Shown: positions 16,040 to 24,230, numbered from the stretch's first letter. The stretch: 64,000 bases of DNA from SCGC-AG-212-J23 sp036406675 (GCA_036406675.1 DASXAO010000149.1:8210-72209); one strand, 5' to 3'. Notes: generated from the sequence alone by a model not told the origin. Numbers and translations: made by a program.

Positions 16040-16819
16040 TTATTTCCCCTTGAAGGCGGGCTTGCGCTTTTCCATGAACGCGCGCCGCCCCTCCTGGTAA
16101 TCGCCGCTTTTCGCGCAGCGCTCGATCGCGGCGGTCATGTCGGCTTCGCTCGGTGCGCCCGAGGCCTTCACATATTCCTCGATGATGGTCTTGGAATTGG
16201 CGATCGAGAGCGGCGCGTTGTCGCACAATTGCGCGATGATCCTGCCGGCTTCGCTCTCCAGCTCCGCGTCGTGGAACACCTGGTTGACGAGCCCCATGGC
16301 GAAGCCTTCTTCTGCGTTGTAGCGCCGGCCGAGGAACATGATCTCTCGCGCGCGCGCGTGCCCGACCGTTTCGACCAGGCGCTTGTGCCCTTCGACGTTG
16401 TAGGCGAGCCCGAGCCTGGCGGCGGGGATGCCGAACTGCGCCGAGCGGCCGCAATAGCGCAGGTCGCAGGCGAGCGCGACCTCGAGGCCGCCGCCCATGC
16501 AGAAGCCGTAGATCATCGCCACCGAGGGCTTGCGCGAATCCTGGATCGAATGCAGCACCTGGTCGAGCAGGCCGTCGTATTCGGCGACCGAAGATTTCTG
16601 CGCGCGGATTTCCTCGAACTCGGAGATGTCGGCGCCCGAGGCGAATGCCTCGGTACCTGCGCCGCGAAACGCGACGCAACGCACTTCGGGGTCGGCGTCG
16701 AATTGCGCCATCGCCTGGGGGATGCCGCGCCACATCGCGCCGTTGATGGCGTTGCGCTTGGCCGGCTGGCTGAACACGATCCAGCCGACCGCGCCGCGCT
16801 TCTCGACGATCAGGCTCAT
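16040..16819 (-). CDS. Enoyl-CoA hydratase/isomerase (crotonase) family protein
   Basis: A 259-residue crotonase. The oxyanion-hole segments ASGADISEFEEI and CMGGGLEVALACDLRY are present, and the Glu of GGGLEVA matches the first catalytic Glu of enoyl-CoA hydratase. The position of the second catalytic Glu, normally within a PEI-L-G motif, reads PAARLGLAYN, so that residue is Ala. The protein may therefore be an isomerase, hydrolase or lyase of the superfamily and not a true hydratase. The ATG at 16819 overlaps the hydrolase stop (ATGA). The frame stays open far upstream, but that region belongs to the hydrolase gene. Confidence 0.88.
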   Translation of the reverse strand: MSLIVEKRGAVGWIVFSQPAKRNAINGAMWRGIPQAMAQFDADPEVRCVAFRGAGTEAFASGADISEFEEIRAQKSSVAEYDGLLDQVLHSIQDSRKPSVAMIYGFCMGGGLEVALACDLRYCGRSAQFGIPAARLGLAYNVEGHKRLVETVGHARAREIMFLGRRYNAEEGFAMGLVNQVFHDAELESEAGRIIAQLCDNAPLSIANSKTIIEEYVKASGAPSEADMTAAIERCAKSGDYQEGRRAFMEKRKPAFKGK

Positions 16820-17706
16820 GGCTTCCCCGAAGGACCGTAGATCGAGGGCACGGTGGAGCGTGGGTCGCGCGGGCCCCAGCGGCCAGCCTCGACCTGGTTG
16901 AAGAAGCTCTCGAGGAACTGGTTGAAGAGCGCAGGCTCCTCCAGGTTGATGGCATGCCCGCTGCGCGGAAAGATGGCGAGCGCGGCGCTTGGGATGGTGC
17001 GCTTCATCAGCAGGTTCACCTCGAGGCAGGGCTCCTCCTCGTCGCCCGACATGACGAGCGTCGGCACGCTCATGCGCGCCATCTCGGCAGTGAGATCGTA
17101 GAACGAGGGCCGCCGGTTTTGCACCCCGAGCAGGGTGTTGGCGGCGCCGAGCGCCGAGTGCTCCTCGAACTGGCGCACGTATTCGGCGAAGCCGCGCGGA
17201 TCCTTGGCCTCGAGCTGCACGCGCTGCGGGCCGTGGCCGTAGGTGGCCACGAACTGCCGCATCCCCTGGCTGCGGATCGCGTCGGCGTTCTTCTTGGAGT
17301 CTGCCTGGAATTGCCGGTACTGCGCCGGGTGCGAGCCGTAGCCGCCGCCCGCGACCGTGATCGACAGCGCGCGGCTTGCGTGCGCCATGCCGAAGTGGAG
17401 CGTGGCAAATGCGCCCATCGAGAGGCCGACCACGTGCGCCTTGTCGATCTTCAGCGCATCGAGCACGGCGCGGATGTCGTCGCGCGCCCGCGCCTGCGAA
17501 TAGCGCTCGAAATCCTCCGGCACGTCCGAGGGCGGGTAGCCGCGCGCGTTGTAGGCGATGCAGCGGTAACGGCGCGAGAAGTAGCGCACCTGCGGCTCCC
17601 AGCTGCGCAGGTCGCCGCCGAATTCGTGAACGAACACGACCGGCGCGCCGGCGCCGGCCTCCTCGTAGTACAGCTGGACGCCGTCGTCCGTGGCGAGCTT
17701 GGGCAT
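16816..17706 (-). CDS. Alpha/beta-fold hydrolase, first gene of CoA operon
   Basis: A 296-residue alpha/beta hydrolase. The strand-1 start (DGVQLYYEEAGAGAPVVFVH), the nucleophile elbow GLSMGAF, an acid in MSGDEEEPC and the His in SGHAINLEEP make a full catalytic triad. The best analogues are 3-oxoadipate enol-lactonase or C-C bond hydrolases. It heads the operon hydrolase-crotonase-enolase-ligase-chaperone; each junction overlaps or is nearly touching. A minus-strand TAGAAT ends five bases before the ATG and no ribosome site is seen. Only 10-16 bases separate it from the divergent quinone oxidoreductase. Confidence 0.9.
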   Translation of the reverse strand: MPKLATDDGVQLYYEEAGAGAPVVFVHEFGGDLRSWEPQVRYFSRRYRCIAYNARGYPPSDVPEDFERYSQARARDDIRAVLDALKIDKAHVVGLSMGAFATLHFGMAHASRALSITVAGGGYGSHPAQYRQFQADSKKNADAIRSQGMRQFVATYGHGPQRVQLEAKDPRGFAEYVRQFEEHSALGAANTLLGVQNRRPSFYDLTAEMARMSVPTLVMSGDEEEPCLEVNLLMKRTIPSAALAIFPRSGHAINLEEPALFNQFLESFFNQVEAGRWGPRDPRSTVPSIYGPSGKP

Positions 17707-17711
17707 GTGGC

Positions 17712-17717
17712 ATTCTA
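17712..17717 (-). promoter_or_regulatory. -10-like hexamer TAGAAT, 5 bases before the hydrolase ATG
   Basis: Read on the minus strand, TAGAAT (5/6 to consensus) ends five bases before the ATG at 17706. It would give an essentially leaderless message for the whole five-gene CoA operon. No clear -35 box. Confidence 0.4.
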
Positions 17718-17722
17718 TGGCG

Positions 17723-18700
17723 ATGAAAGCCGTTCTCTGCAAGCAGTACGGGCCGCCGGATTCGCTCACGTTCGAAGAGTTGCCCTCTCCCACGGCCGGG
17801 CCGGGGGAAGTGGTGGTCGCGGTCAAGGCGGCCAGCGTCAACTTCCCGGATGTCCTTATCATCCAGAACAAGTACCAGTTCAAGCCGCCCCTGCCGTTCT
17901 CGCCTGGCAGCGAGCTTGCCGGGGTGGTAAAGGAGGTGGGGGCTGGAGTTACGAATGCGAAAGCCGGGGACAAGGTCATCGCATTCACGACCTACGGAGC
18001 GTTCGCTGAAGAGGTGAAAACCGAAGCCGGCCGGCTGCTGCCGCTGCCCGAAGGGATGGATTTCGCGAGCGGCGCCGCCTTCCTCCTCACCTACGGCACC
18101 TCGGACCACGCGCTGCGCGACCGCGGCGCGCTCAAGGCCGGCGAGACGCTGCTCGTCCTGGGCGCGGCGGGCGGCGTCGGGCTTGCCGCGATCGAAATCG
18201 GAAAGGCGCTCGGCGCGCGCGTCATCGCCTGCGCGTCGAGCGAGGAGAAGCTCGCCGTGTGCCGCAGCCACGGGGCCGACGCCGGCATCGACTACGCAAG
18301 GGAGGATCTGCGCGAGCGCATCAAGGCGCTCACCGACGGCCGCGGCGTCGACGTGGTGTACGACGCGGTCGGCGGGCCCTACACCGAGCCGGCGTTCCGC
18401 TCGCTCACCTGGCGCGGGCGCCTCCTGGTCGTGGGCTTTGCCGCCGGCGAAATTCCGAAGCTGCCGCTCAACCTCGCGCTCCTCAAGGGCGCCGCGGTCG
18501 TCGGCGTGTTCTGGGGCGATTTCGCCCGGCGCGAGCCGCGCGAGTTCGCCGCGAGCGTGCGCCAGCTCGGCGCCTGGTTCCGCGAGGGGAAGCTGCGTCC
18601 CCACGTATCGCAGACTCTTCCTCTCGAGAAGGCGGCCGAGGCGCTGAAGCTGATGGCCGCGCGGCAGGTAAAGGGCAAGCTCGTGCTTACGATCGACTAG
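17723..18700 (+). CDS. NADPH:quinone oxidoreductase-family protein
   Basis: A 325-residue zinc-free medium-chain reductase. MKAVLCKQYGPPDSL starts the catalytic domain; SPGSELAGVVKEVG and the Rossmann loop LGAAGGVGLAAIE follow. The family reduces quinones or alpha,beta-unsaturated carbonyls with NADPH; acryloyl-CoA reductase-like members also occur. The start could be the ATG at 17717 or 17723; I prefer the second because MKAV is the usual family beginning. It is divergent from the CoA operon with almost no intergenic DNA, so the promoter must lie partly in the hydrolase gene. Joint regulation with that operon is plausible. Confidence 0.88.
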   Translation: MKAVLCKQYGPPDSLTFEELPSPTAGPGEVVVAVKAASVNFPDVLIIQNKYQFKPPLPFSPGSELAGVVKEVGAGVTNAKAGDKVIAFTTYGAFAEEVKTEAGRLLPLPEGMDFASGAAFLLTYGTSDHALRDRGALKAGETLLVLGAAGGVGLAAIEIGKALGARVIACASSEEKLAVCRSHGADAGIDYAREDLRERIKALTDGRGVDVVYDAVGGPYTEPAFRSLTWRGRLLVVGFAAGEIPKLPLNLALLKGAAVVGVFWGDFARREPREFAASVRQLGAWFREGKLRPHVSQTLPLEKAAEALKLMAARQVKGKLVLTID

Positions 18701-18768
18701 ATAAGCGCACGGCACACGACAGATCCCTTCCTGCCCCAGGGCGCGGTATGCTTCCGGGGGCGCCGTTC

Positions 18769-19413
18769 ATGAACATCCTGCTGATCGACGATCACGCCCT
18801 GTTCAGAGAGGGTCTCAAGTTCCTCCTGCGCAGTCTCGATGCGGCGCTCGAGGTCGACGAAGCGAGCGACTGTACCCGGGCGCTCGAGCACGCTGCGAAG
18901 CGCGCCTACGACCTCGTCCTGCTCGACCTCAAGATGCCGGGGGTGGCGGGCCTGGATGCGCTCGTCGCGCTTCGTGACGCCATCCCCGAGGCACCGCTCG
19001 TGGTTCTGTCCGGCGAGGACGCCCCGGGCGTGGTGCGCGCGGCGATCGAGCGCGGCGCCATGGGCTTCATTCCGAAATCATCGACGCCGGAGATCCTGAT
19101 CCAGGCGCTGCGTCTCGTGCTGGCCCGCGGGGTTTACCTGCCCCCGGCCGTGCTCGACGGCGAGCGCGCGGCCGCGGCGCCAGAGGCGGCCAGCCCGGGC
19201 AGCACGGCGGCCCTGCCCGGCCTCACGCCGCGCCAGATGGACGTCCTGCGGTGCGTTATCCGGGGCAAACCGAACAAGCTCATCGCGCGCGAGCTCGAGG
19301 TCTCCGAGTACACCGTCAAGGCGCACCTTTCATTGGTGATGCGCGCGCTCGACGCGCGCAACCGCACCGAGGTGGTATACGCGGCCGCCAAGATGGGGCT
19401 GCGCCTGGCCTGA
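18769..19413 (+). CDS. LuxR/NarL-type response regulator
   Basis: A 214-residue two-domain regulator. The receiver domain has the acidic pair Asp7/Asp8, the phospho-acceptor Asp53 (LLDLKMPG) and a Lys in FIPKSS. A low-complexity Ala/Pro linker (about residues 125-145) leads to a LuxR-type helix-turn-helix, LTPRQMDVLRCVIRGKPNKLIARELEVSE in outline. Such regulators act as phosphorylation-dependent DNA-binding dimers. It is convergent with the hybrid kinase at 19461, with 47 bases between them, and that kinase is the likely partner. An in-frame ATG at 18748 would add seven residues. Confidence 0.92.
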   Translation: MNILLIDDHALFREGLKFLLRSLDAALEVDEASDCTRALEHAAKRAYDLVLLDLKMPGVAGLDALVALRDAIPEAPLVVLSGEDAPGVVRAAIERGAMGFIPKSSTPEILIQALRLVLARGVYLPPAVLDGERAAAAPEAASPGSTAALPGLTPRQMDVLRCVIRGKPNKLIARELEVSEYTVKAHLSLVMRALDARNRTEVVYAAAKMGLRLA

Positions 19414-19460
19414 AGCACGGCCCGGACTGCCCGGAGGCACGAAAAGTCGTAGCCGGTCGG

Positions 19461-21737
19461 TCAGCGATTGAGCGCGGCCCGCATCGCGCCGAGCAACCGG
19501 TCGGCGGAGACGGGCTTGTGCAGGAGGGGCAGGCCGCTCGATTGCGCTTCGCGCAGCCGCTCGGGGGCGGTGTCGCCGCTCACGAGTAGGGCCGGCACGG
19601 CGCCGCCCAGCCGCTCGCGCAGCCTACGCACGGTGTCGATGCCGTTCTCGTGGCGCCGCAGGCGGAAATCGCTCACGATGATTTCCACGTCCTCGAGGCC
19701 ATCCTGGTCGATGAGGCGCTCCGCGTCCACATAGCCGCTGCACACCGACACACGGCAGCCCAGCTCCTCGAGCAGGGTGCGCATTCCGGCGCGCACTCCG
19801 GGCTCGTCGTCGATCACCAGCACGCGGATGCCGTTAAGCGCAAGCGGCGCGGCGTCGGCGCGCTCGGCGCGCTCGGCGCGGTCGGCGAGCGTCGCCGAAG
19901 GCGGCCCGGCGAGGGGGACAGCGACGGCGAAGGTCGAGCCCCGGCCGGGCTCGGACTCGAGTTCGAGCGTGACGCCGAGCAGGCCAGCGAGCCTCTGCAC
20001 TATGGCGAGCCCCAGCCCAAGGCCCTGGACGCGGTCCCGCTCCGGATTGCCGATTTGGTAGAACTCTTCGAAAATCCGCTCGCGCTCGGCCAGGGGGATG
20101 CCCGGCCCGGTGTCCCGCACGCTGATGCGCGCCAGGCTGCCGTCGGCATGGACTACCACGGCGACGCTCCCCGCGGCCGTGTACTTGAACGCGTTGTCGA
20201 CGAGGTTTCGCACGAGACGCTCGAGCAATACCGGATCCGTGTGCACCCGGACGTCGTCCACCTGGACGTCCAGCTCCAGCCCCTTGCCGCTCGCGACGCG
20301 ACGGTAGTCGGCCTCGATGCGCTGGATCAGCGTCCTGAGGCCCACGTCCTGCAGCTCGGGATGGACCGCCCCGGCGTCGAGCTTCGAGATGTCGAGCAGC
20401 GAGTCGACGAGCGCCGAGAGCGACGCGAGCGCCTCGTTGATGTGCAGAGCGATCTCGCCGGTCGGGCCGTCGCCCGCGTGGAGCTTGAGCGCGGCGCTGT
20501 AGAGCGACAGCGTATGCAGGGGCTGGCGCAGGTCGTGGCTCGCCGCGGCGAGGAACCGCGAGCGGGCGAGGTTGGCGGTCTCCAGCTGGCGGCTCTTCTC
20601 CTGCGTCTCGCGGAACAGGCGGGCGTTGTGGATCGCGAGCCCGGACTGCGCTGCGAACGTCTGGAGCAGGTTCACGATCTCGCCCGAGAAGCTGCCCGCC
20701 TCCCGGCGCGAAATCACGAGCCCGCCGAAGATGCGCTGCTCGCGCCGCAGCGGAATGCCGAGCACCGCGCGATAGCCGAAGCGCGCCAGGACTGGACGCG
20801 CCCGCGGCATCATGAGCTCCGGAGTCTCCTGGATATCGGCGATCTGGACCGGGGTGAGCGTGACGACCGCACGCCCCACTGCGCCCTGGCCGCGCGGGAT
20901 CGGCGCCGCGCTCAGCACCGCGACCAGCTCCGGCTCCAGACCGTGGCTCGTACGCAGATGCAGGGCCTGCGTCGCCTCGTCGTACTCGTAGATGGCGCCG
21001 CCGCTCGCACCCGACAATGCGACGGCCCGGGTCACGACGGTCGTCAGCACCGCCTCGAGGTCGAGCGTCGCGCCGAGCGACTGCCCGACTTCGCGCAGCG
21101 CGTTGAGCTGCTCGATCGACTTCTCCGCGGACCGCCGCTGCAGGAAGTCCCGCCGGATGTAGGTCTCCATGTTGTAGCCGGCGAGCAGGCCGAGGATGCC
21201 CGACGACACGAGAAAGAAGTTGTTGTTCATGATCGCCGCGAGCGGCATGCTGGTCAGCCAAACCGCAGCGACGTTGTCGGCGGCCACGGTCGCAAGCGTC
21301 GCCCAGACGCCGTTGATGAAACGCAGCCGCCAAACCACGCAGATGCACGGGGTCGACAGCAGCAGGCCCGAGGTGTACGGATGCGGGCCCGAGGGCCGGA
21401 TCACGCCGTTGACCATCGCAATCAGCGCGAGCCCCGAGATCATCGCGGCGGTCGCGGCAGCGGGCTGTGCCAGCCGGTAGTAATGCGGTGAGAACGTGAA
21501 CAGGAAGATCAGCAGCAGGGCGGGGACCACCATGGCGAAGCGGATCATCCACACGCCGAGCTCGGCCTCGGGAACGATCCACGGATCGAGCAGCCCGAAC
21601 AGCGACCACAGTGCGATCGCGAACCCGATGCCCACTCGCACGTGCAGCACGGACTTGCGCGCGTAGTCGCGCCGGAACTCGGCTTCGAGCTCCTTCGGAA
21701 AGCTGAGCGTCAGCCGATCGAAGCCGGTGTTGGTCAT
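19461..21737 (-). CDS. Hybrid sensor histidine kinase with GAF and receiver domains
   Basis: A membrane-bound hybrid kinase of about 758 residues. The N-terminal 200 residues hold about six hydrophobic segments, a GAF domain follows (about 235-375), then the dimerisation helix with the phospho-acceptor His in AASHDLRQPLHTL, an ATPase domain (DNAFKYTAAG, DTGPGIP, GLGLAIV) and a C-terminal receiver domain with Asp in IIVSDFRL. A short repeat ADRAERAERAD links kinase and receiver. The signal is unknown. Start choice is uncertain: ATG at 21737 gives the best N-terminus, while ATG 21758 and GTG 21785 are in frame; none has a strong ribosome site. Confidence 0.9.
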   Translation of the reverse strand: MTNTGFDRLTLSFPKELEAEFRRDYARKSVLHVRVGIGFAIALWSLFGLLDPWIVPEAELGVWMIRFAMVVPALLLIFLFTFSPHYYRLAQPAAATAAMISGLALIAMVNGVIRPSGPHPYTSGLLLSTPCICVVWRLRFINGVWATLATVAADNVAAVWLTSMPLAAIMNNNFFLVSSGILGLLAGYNMETYIRRDFLQRRSAEKSIEQLNALREVGQSLGATLDLEAVLTTVVTRAVALSGASGGAIYEYDEATQALHLRTSHGLEPELVAVLSAAPIPRGQGAVGRAVVTLTPVQIADIQETPELMMPRARPVLARFGYRAVLGIPLRREQRIFGGLVISRREAGSFSGEIVNLLQTFAAQSGLAIHNARLFRETQEKSRQLETANLARSRFLAAASHDLRQPLHTLSLYSAALKLHAGDGPTGEIALHINEALASLSALVDSLLDISKLDAGAVHPELQDVGLRTLIQRIEADYRRVASGKGLELDVQVDDVRVHTDPVLLERLVRNLVDNAFKYTAAGSVAVVVHADGSLARISVRDTGPGIPLAERERIFEEFYQIGNPERDRVQGLGLGLAIVQRLAGLLGVTLELESEPGRGSTFAVAVPLAGPPSATLADRAERAERADAAPLALNGIRVLVIDDEPGVRAGMRTLLEELGCRVSVCSGYVDAERLIDQDGLEDVEIIVSDFRLRRHENGIDTVRRLRERLGGAVPALLVSGDTAPERLREAQSSGLPLLHKPVSADRLLGAMRAALNR

Positions 21738-21915
21738 GGGTAGCAGGAGGCGAAGCATACGCCGGCCGGAATCTTCAAGCTGCACCGGCCTGAACTAGCC
21801 CATTCGTGGCACCCGTCTAGCCAATTTGGCGAATTTCCAGCCGCCGGCACTGCGCGAATACTTGCGGCCGCGCTGACGTGCATGCGTACGTCGCGCCAGA
21901 GAGGGGGATCGCGCC

Positions 21916-22215
21916 ATGCTGGAGCAAGTGGTCATCGGTGCATACACGGCGGTCAATTCGCTGCGCGTGTTCTCGTACCTTCCGCAGATCGCGAAGGTCA
22001 CCCGGACGCGTGACCGCGCCGAAGCGATCTCGCTCCTCACCTGGACGCTATGGACCGTCTCGAACGTCACCACGTCGGCCTATGGGGCGCTGATCGTCGG
22101 GGACAACCTGCTGATGACCATCTTCGCGGCGAACGCGGTCTGCTGCCTCGCCGTCATCGCGATCGTGGTATGGAAGCGCAAATGCCATGACGAGCAGGCG
22201 CTGCGCTTCAGGTGA
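21916..22215 (+). CDS. SemiSWEET-like PQ-loop membrane protein
   Basis: A 99-residue protein with three predicted membrane helices. The PQ motif lies in FSYLPQIAKV near residue 25, followed by SLLTWTLWTVSNVTTSAYG, which resembles the core of bacterial SemiSWEET sugar transporters. These act as homodimers to move small sugars or related solutes. The ATG at 21916 is preceded by GAGGGGGA. It is divergent from the hybrid kinase across 130-180 bases without other genes. A short basic C-terminus (WKRKCHDEQALRFR) faces the cytoplasm. Substrate not determinable. Confidence 0.8.
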   Translation: MLEQVVIGAYTAVNSLRVFSYLPQIAKVTRTRDRAEAISLLTWTLWTVSNVTTSAYGALIVGDNLLMTIFAANAVCCLAVIAIVVWKRKCHDEQALRFR

Positions 22216-22288
22216 GCCGGAACGTCAGTTTCGGACCGGCACCGTATTGAGCCCAACTTACGTGCAGCCCACTAGCTTGGAGAAAACC

Positions 22289-22657
22289 ATGAAGCGCTCC
22301 CGCACTTTGCTCTCGAACTGCCGTCTGCTGGTAACCACGCTCGCAGGCATTGCCTTGACCGCGTGCGCCTCTGCGGTCTTTGGCCAAGCCACGGTGCCTG
22401 TGCCGCAGGCGCAAAGTCCAGGGCCGACGATCTTCCTGACCGGGCCCCGCGGAGACCGATTCACGCTGACGTATCCGGCAGGCGCCGGCTGGCACTTGAT
22501 TGCGGGCTGGCGCGCCGAAGGCCGCTCGAACGTTGACCCGGCTCCGCTGGAACAGCCGTTGACGGTGCTTCTGGACGGTCCGACCGGCAACACGTTCATC
22601 TATGTGCTGGACGAAGGCTGGAAATTCGTTGGCCGCGTCGCCGATCGGGATCTCTAA
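22289..22657 (+). CDS. Small exported protein of unknown function
   Basis: A 122-residue protein that I do not recognise. It starts with an export signal (basic MKRSRTLLSNCR, hydrophobic LLVTTLAGIALTACASAVFG) ending near AVFGQA; a cysteine in TACAS could in principle be lipidated, but the context is a poor lipobox. The mature part is short and polar, with two similar segments, ifLTGPRGDRFTLTYPAGAGWHLIAGW and vLLDGPTGNTFIYVLDEGWKFVG in outline, which look like an internal duplication with a D/TGP-G-x-F pattern ending in a GW. A GGAG box lies seven bases before the ATG at 22289. It lies 11 bases from the DsrE gene. Confidence 0.7.
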   Translation: MKRSRTLLSNCRLLVTTLAGIALTACASAVFGQATVPVPQAQSPGPTIFLTGPRGDRFTLTYPAGAGWHLIAGWRAEGRSNVDPAPLEQPLTVLLDGPTGNTFIYVLDEGWKFVGRVADRDL

Positions 22658-22668
22658 AGAAGCTCGCC

Positions 22669-23103
22669 GTGCAGACCGCCACCATCGCCACTTCATCGCC
22701 GCCACGAACGCAGCCGCGGAGTGAGCGGGGCAATTATGCAGTCATCCTGGCCAGCGGTGCCGAGGACGGCGGCAAGCGCGCCACCCTGGCCCTGTCGGCG
22801 GCCTGTACCGCCCAGGCGATGGACCTCACCACCATCTTGTTCCTGGTGGGTGATGGAATGCACTGGGGCTACGAGGGGCGCGCCGAGGAGGTCCATGCCG
22901 CCGGGTTCCCGCCGCTGGCGGATCTGATGGAGGCGTTTATCGAGTGTGGCGGGCAGATCTTCCTCTGCTCCGCCTGCGATGCCCTCTGCGCGCTGCCGAC
23001 TCACGCCGATGGCGCGACGCTTAGGCGGCGCCGCGACGTCCGCCCGCAGGGGCTGGCCGCGGTGCTCTCCCATACCGTGGGAGGCGGCTCTCTGACCTTT
23101 TGA
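22669..23103 (+). CDS. DsrE-family protein
   Basis: A 144-residue protein of the DsrE/DsrF-like fold. Features are the N-terminal strand YAVILASGAEDGGKRATLALSAA in outline, the segment TTILFLVGDGMHWGY and the cysteine pair in QIFLCSACDALC. In sulfur-oxidising relatives a conserved Cys carries persulfide sulfur, and two candidate cysteines are present here. The role in this organism is unknown. The start is a GTG at 22669 with an AAAGAAG stretch upstream. Its stop codon overlaps the candidate promoter of the mxa-like operon. Confidence 0.78.
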   Translation: MQTATIATSSPPRTQPRSERGNYAVILASGAEDGGKRATLALSAACTAQAMDLTTILFLVGDGMHWGYEGRAEEVHAAGFPPLADLMEAFIECGGQIFLCSACDALCALPTHADGATLRRRRDVRPQGLAAVLSHTVGGGSLTF

Positions 23104-23120
23104 TTCGGCGTCGCTATACT
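23092..23120 (+). promoter_or_regulatory. Candidate sigma-70 promoter of the mxa-like operon
   Basis: CTGACC (23092-23097, 4/6 match to the -35 box) and TATACT (23115-23120, 5/6 match to the -10 box) are separated by exactly 17 bases. Transcription would start near 23127, 28 bases before the mxaR ATG at 23155. It overlaps the stop of the DsrE gene. Confidence 0.5.
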
Positions 23121-23154
23121 GAGGCGGCGGCTGGCCTGAACCGCCGAAACCACG

Positions 23155-24228
23155 ATGCGAGCGCCGATCGACCATTCCTCCACACGCCAGGACGGAGCGC
23201 CCCCGGTCGCGTCCGAAGAACTGCTGCAAGACTGGCGCAGCCGCGCCTTGCGCATCGAAGAGGAAGTCGCCAAGGCGGTCATCGGCCAACAAGGCACGCT
23301 GCGGCTCATCAATGTGGCGCTGTTTGCCCGCGGGCACGTACTGCTCGAAGGCGACGTCGGCATCGGCAAGACCACGATCCTGCGCGCCTTCTCGCGTGCC
23401 GTCGGCGGCAGTTTCGAGCGCGTCGAAGGCACCGTCGACTTGATGCCGGCCGACCTCGTCTATCACACCTACGTCGACGCGGACGGCAAGCCGCGCATCG
23501 AGCCCGGTCCCTTGCTGCGACACGGGGAGCAGCTCGTCACGTTCTTCTTCAACGAGATCAATCGCGCGCGTCCGCAGGTGCAGTCGCTACTCTTGCGCGC
23601 GATGGCCGAGCGCACGGTCTCGGCCTTCAACCGCGAATACCGCTTCCCGCACATGCTGGTGTTCGCCGACCGCAACCGCGTCGAGAAGGAAGAGACCTTC
23701 GAGCTGCCGTCGGCCGCGCGCGACCGCTTCATGTTCGAGCTGCGCATGCCGACACCGGCCAAGGCCGAGGTCCGGCGCTCGCTGGTGTTCGACCCGGATT
23801 TCCACGACGTCGACGAGCTGCTGCAGCGCGTCGCACCCGGCGTGCTGCCGTGGCAGGAGCTCAACCGGATCGGCGCCGCGATTCAGCGCAGCATCAGGGC
23901 AAGCGAAGCGCTCGAGCGCTACGTGCTGGACCTTTGGGACGCGAGCCAGTCGCCGCAGCGCTTCGGGGTGCGCATCGACGGCGTGGACATGGACAAGCTG
24001 ATTCTTGCCGGCGCCAGCCCGCGCGGGATGATGACGCTCGCGCGCGCCGCGCGCGTCGTCGCCTGGCTCGCTGGACGGACCTATCTCGTGCCCGACGACG
24101 TGCAAAGCATCGTGCCCTCGGTCCTGGGGCATCGCGTGTTCTTTACGCCGGTCTATGAGCTGCGGCGCTCGCAGATCGCCGACGCCCTGGTGGCGCAGAT
24201 CCTGGAACGCGTCCCGACGCCGCGCTAG
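23155..24228 (+). CDS. mxaR: MoxR-type AAA+ ATPase (MxaR-like)
   Basis: A 357-residue MoxR ATPase. The Walker A motif GDVGIGKT is at residues 66-73. The Walker B position reads FFFNEINRARPQV, with Asn133 instead of the usual Asp before Glu134, and the sensor region reads FADRNRVEKEETFELP where most MoxR proteins have an ATQNP-like sequence. MoxR ATPases work with DUF58 and VWA partners as chaperones that insert metal or cofactor; MxaR acts in maturation of PQQ methanol dehydrogenase. The gene starts a six-gene coupled set in the order mxaR-S-A-C-K-L. The assignment to MxaR comes from gene order plus these sequence features. Confidence 0.82.
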   Translation: MRAPIDHSSTRQDGAPPVASEELLQDWRSRALRIEEEVAKAVIGQQGTLRLINVALFARGHVLLEGDVGIGKTTILRAFSRAVGGSFERVEGTVDLMPADLVYHTYVDADGKPRIEPGPLLRHGEQLVTFFFNEINRARPQVQSLLLRAMAERTVSAFNREYRFPHMLVFADRNRVEKEETFELPSAARDRFMFELRMPTPAKAEVRRSLVFDPDFHDVDELLQRVAPGVLPWQELNRIGAAIQRSIRASEALERYVLDLWDASQSPQRFGVRIDGVDMDKLILAGASPRGMMTLARAARVVAWLAGRTYLVPDDVQSIVPSVLGHRVFFTPVYELRRSQIADALVAQILERVPTPR

Positions 24229-24230
24229 CG

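Noticed and set aside
14847..16100. 417-residue open frame opposite the ligase and enolase-superfamily genes
   Set aside because: No recognisable domain and strongly biased composition; the minus-strand genes have intact catalytic motifs.
16040..18715. Apparent 891-residue crotonase fusion
   Set aside because: The upstream half is antisense to the quinone reductase and out of frame with the hydrolase; conserved sequence begins at 16819.
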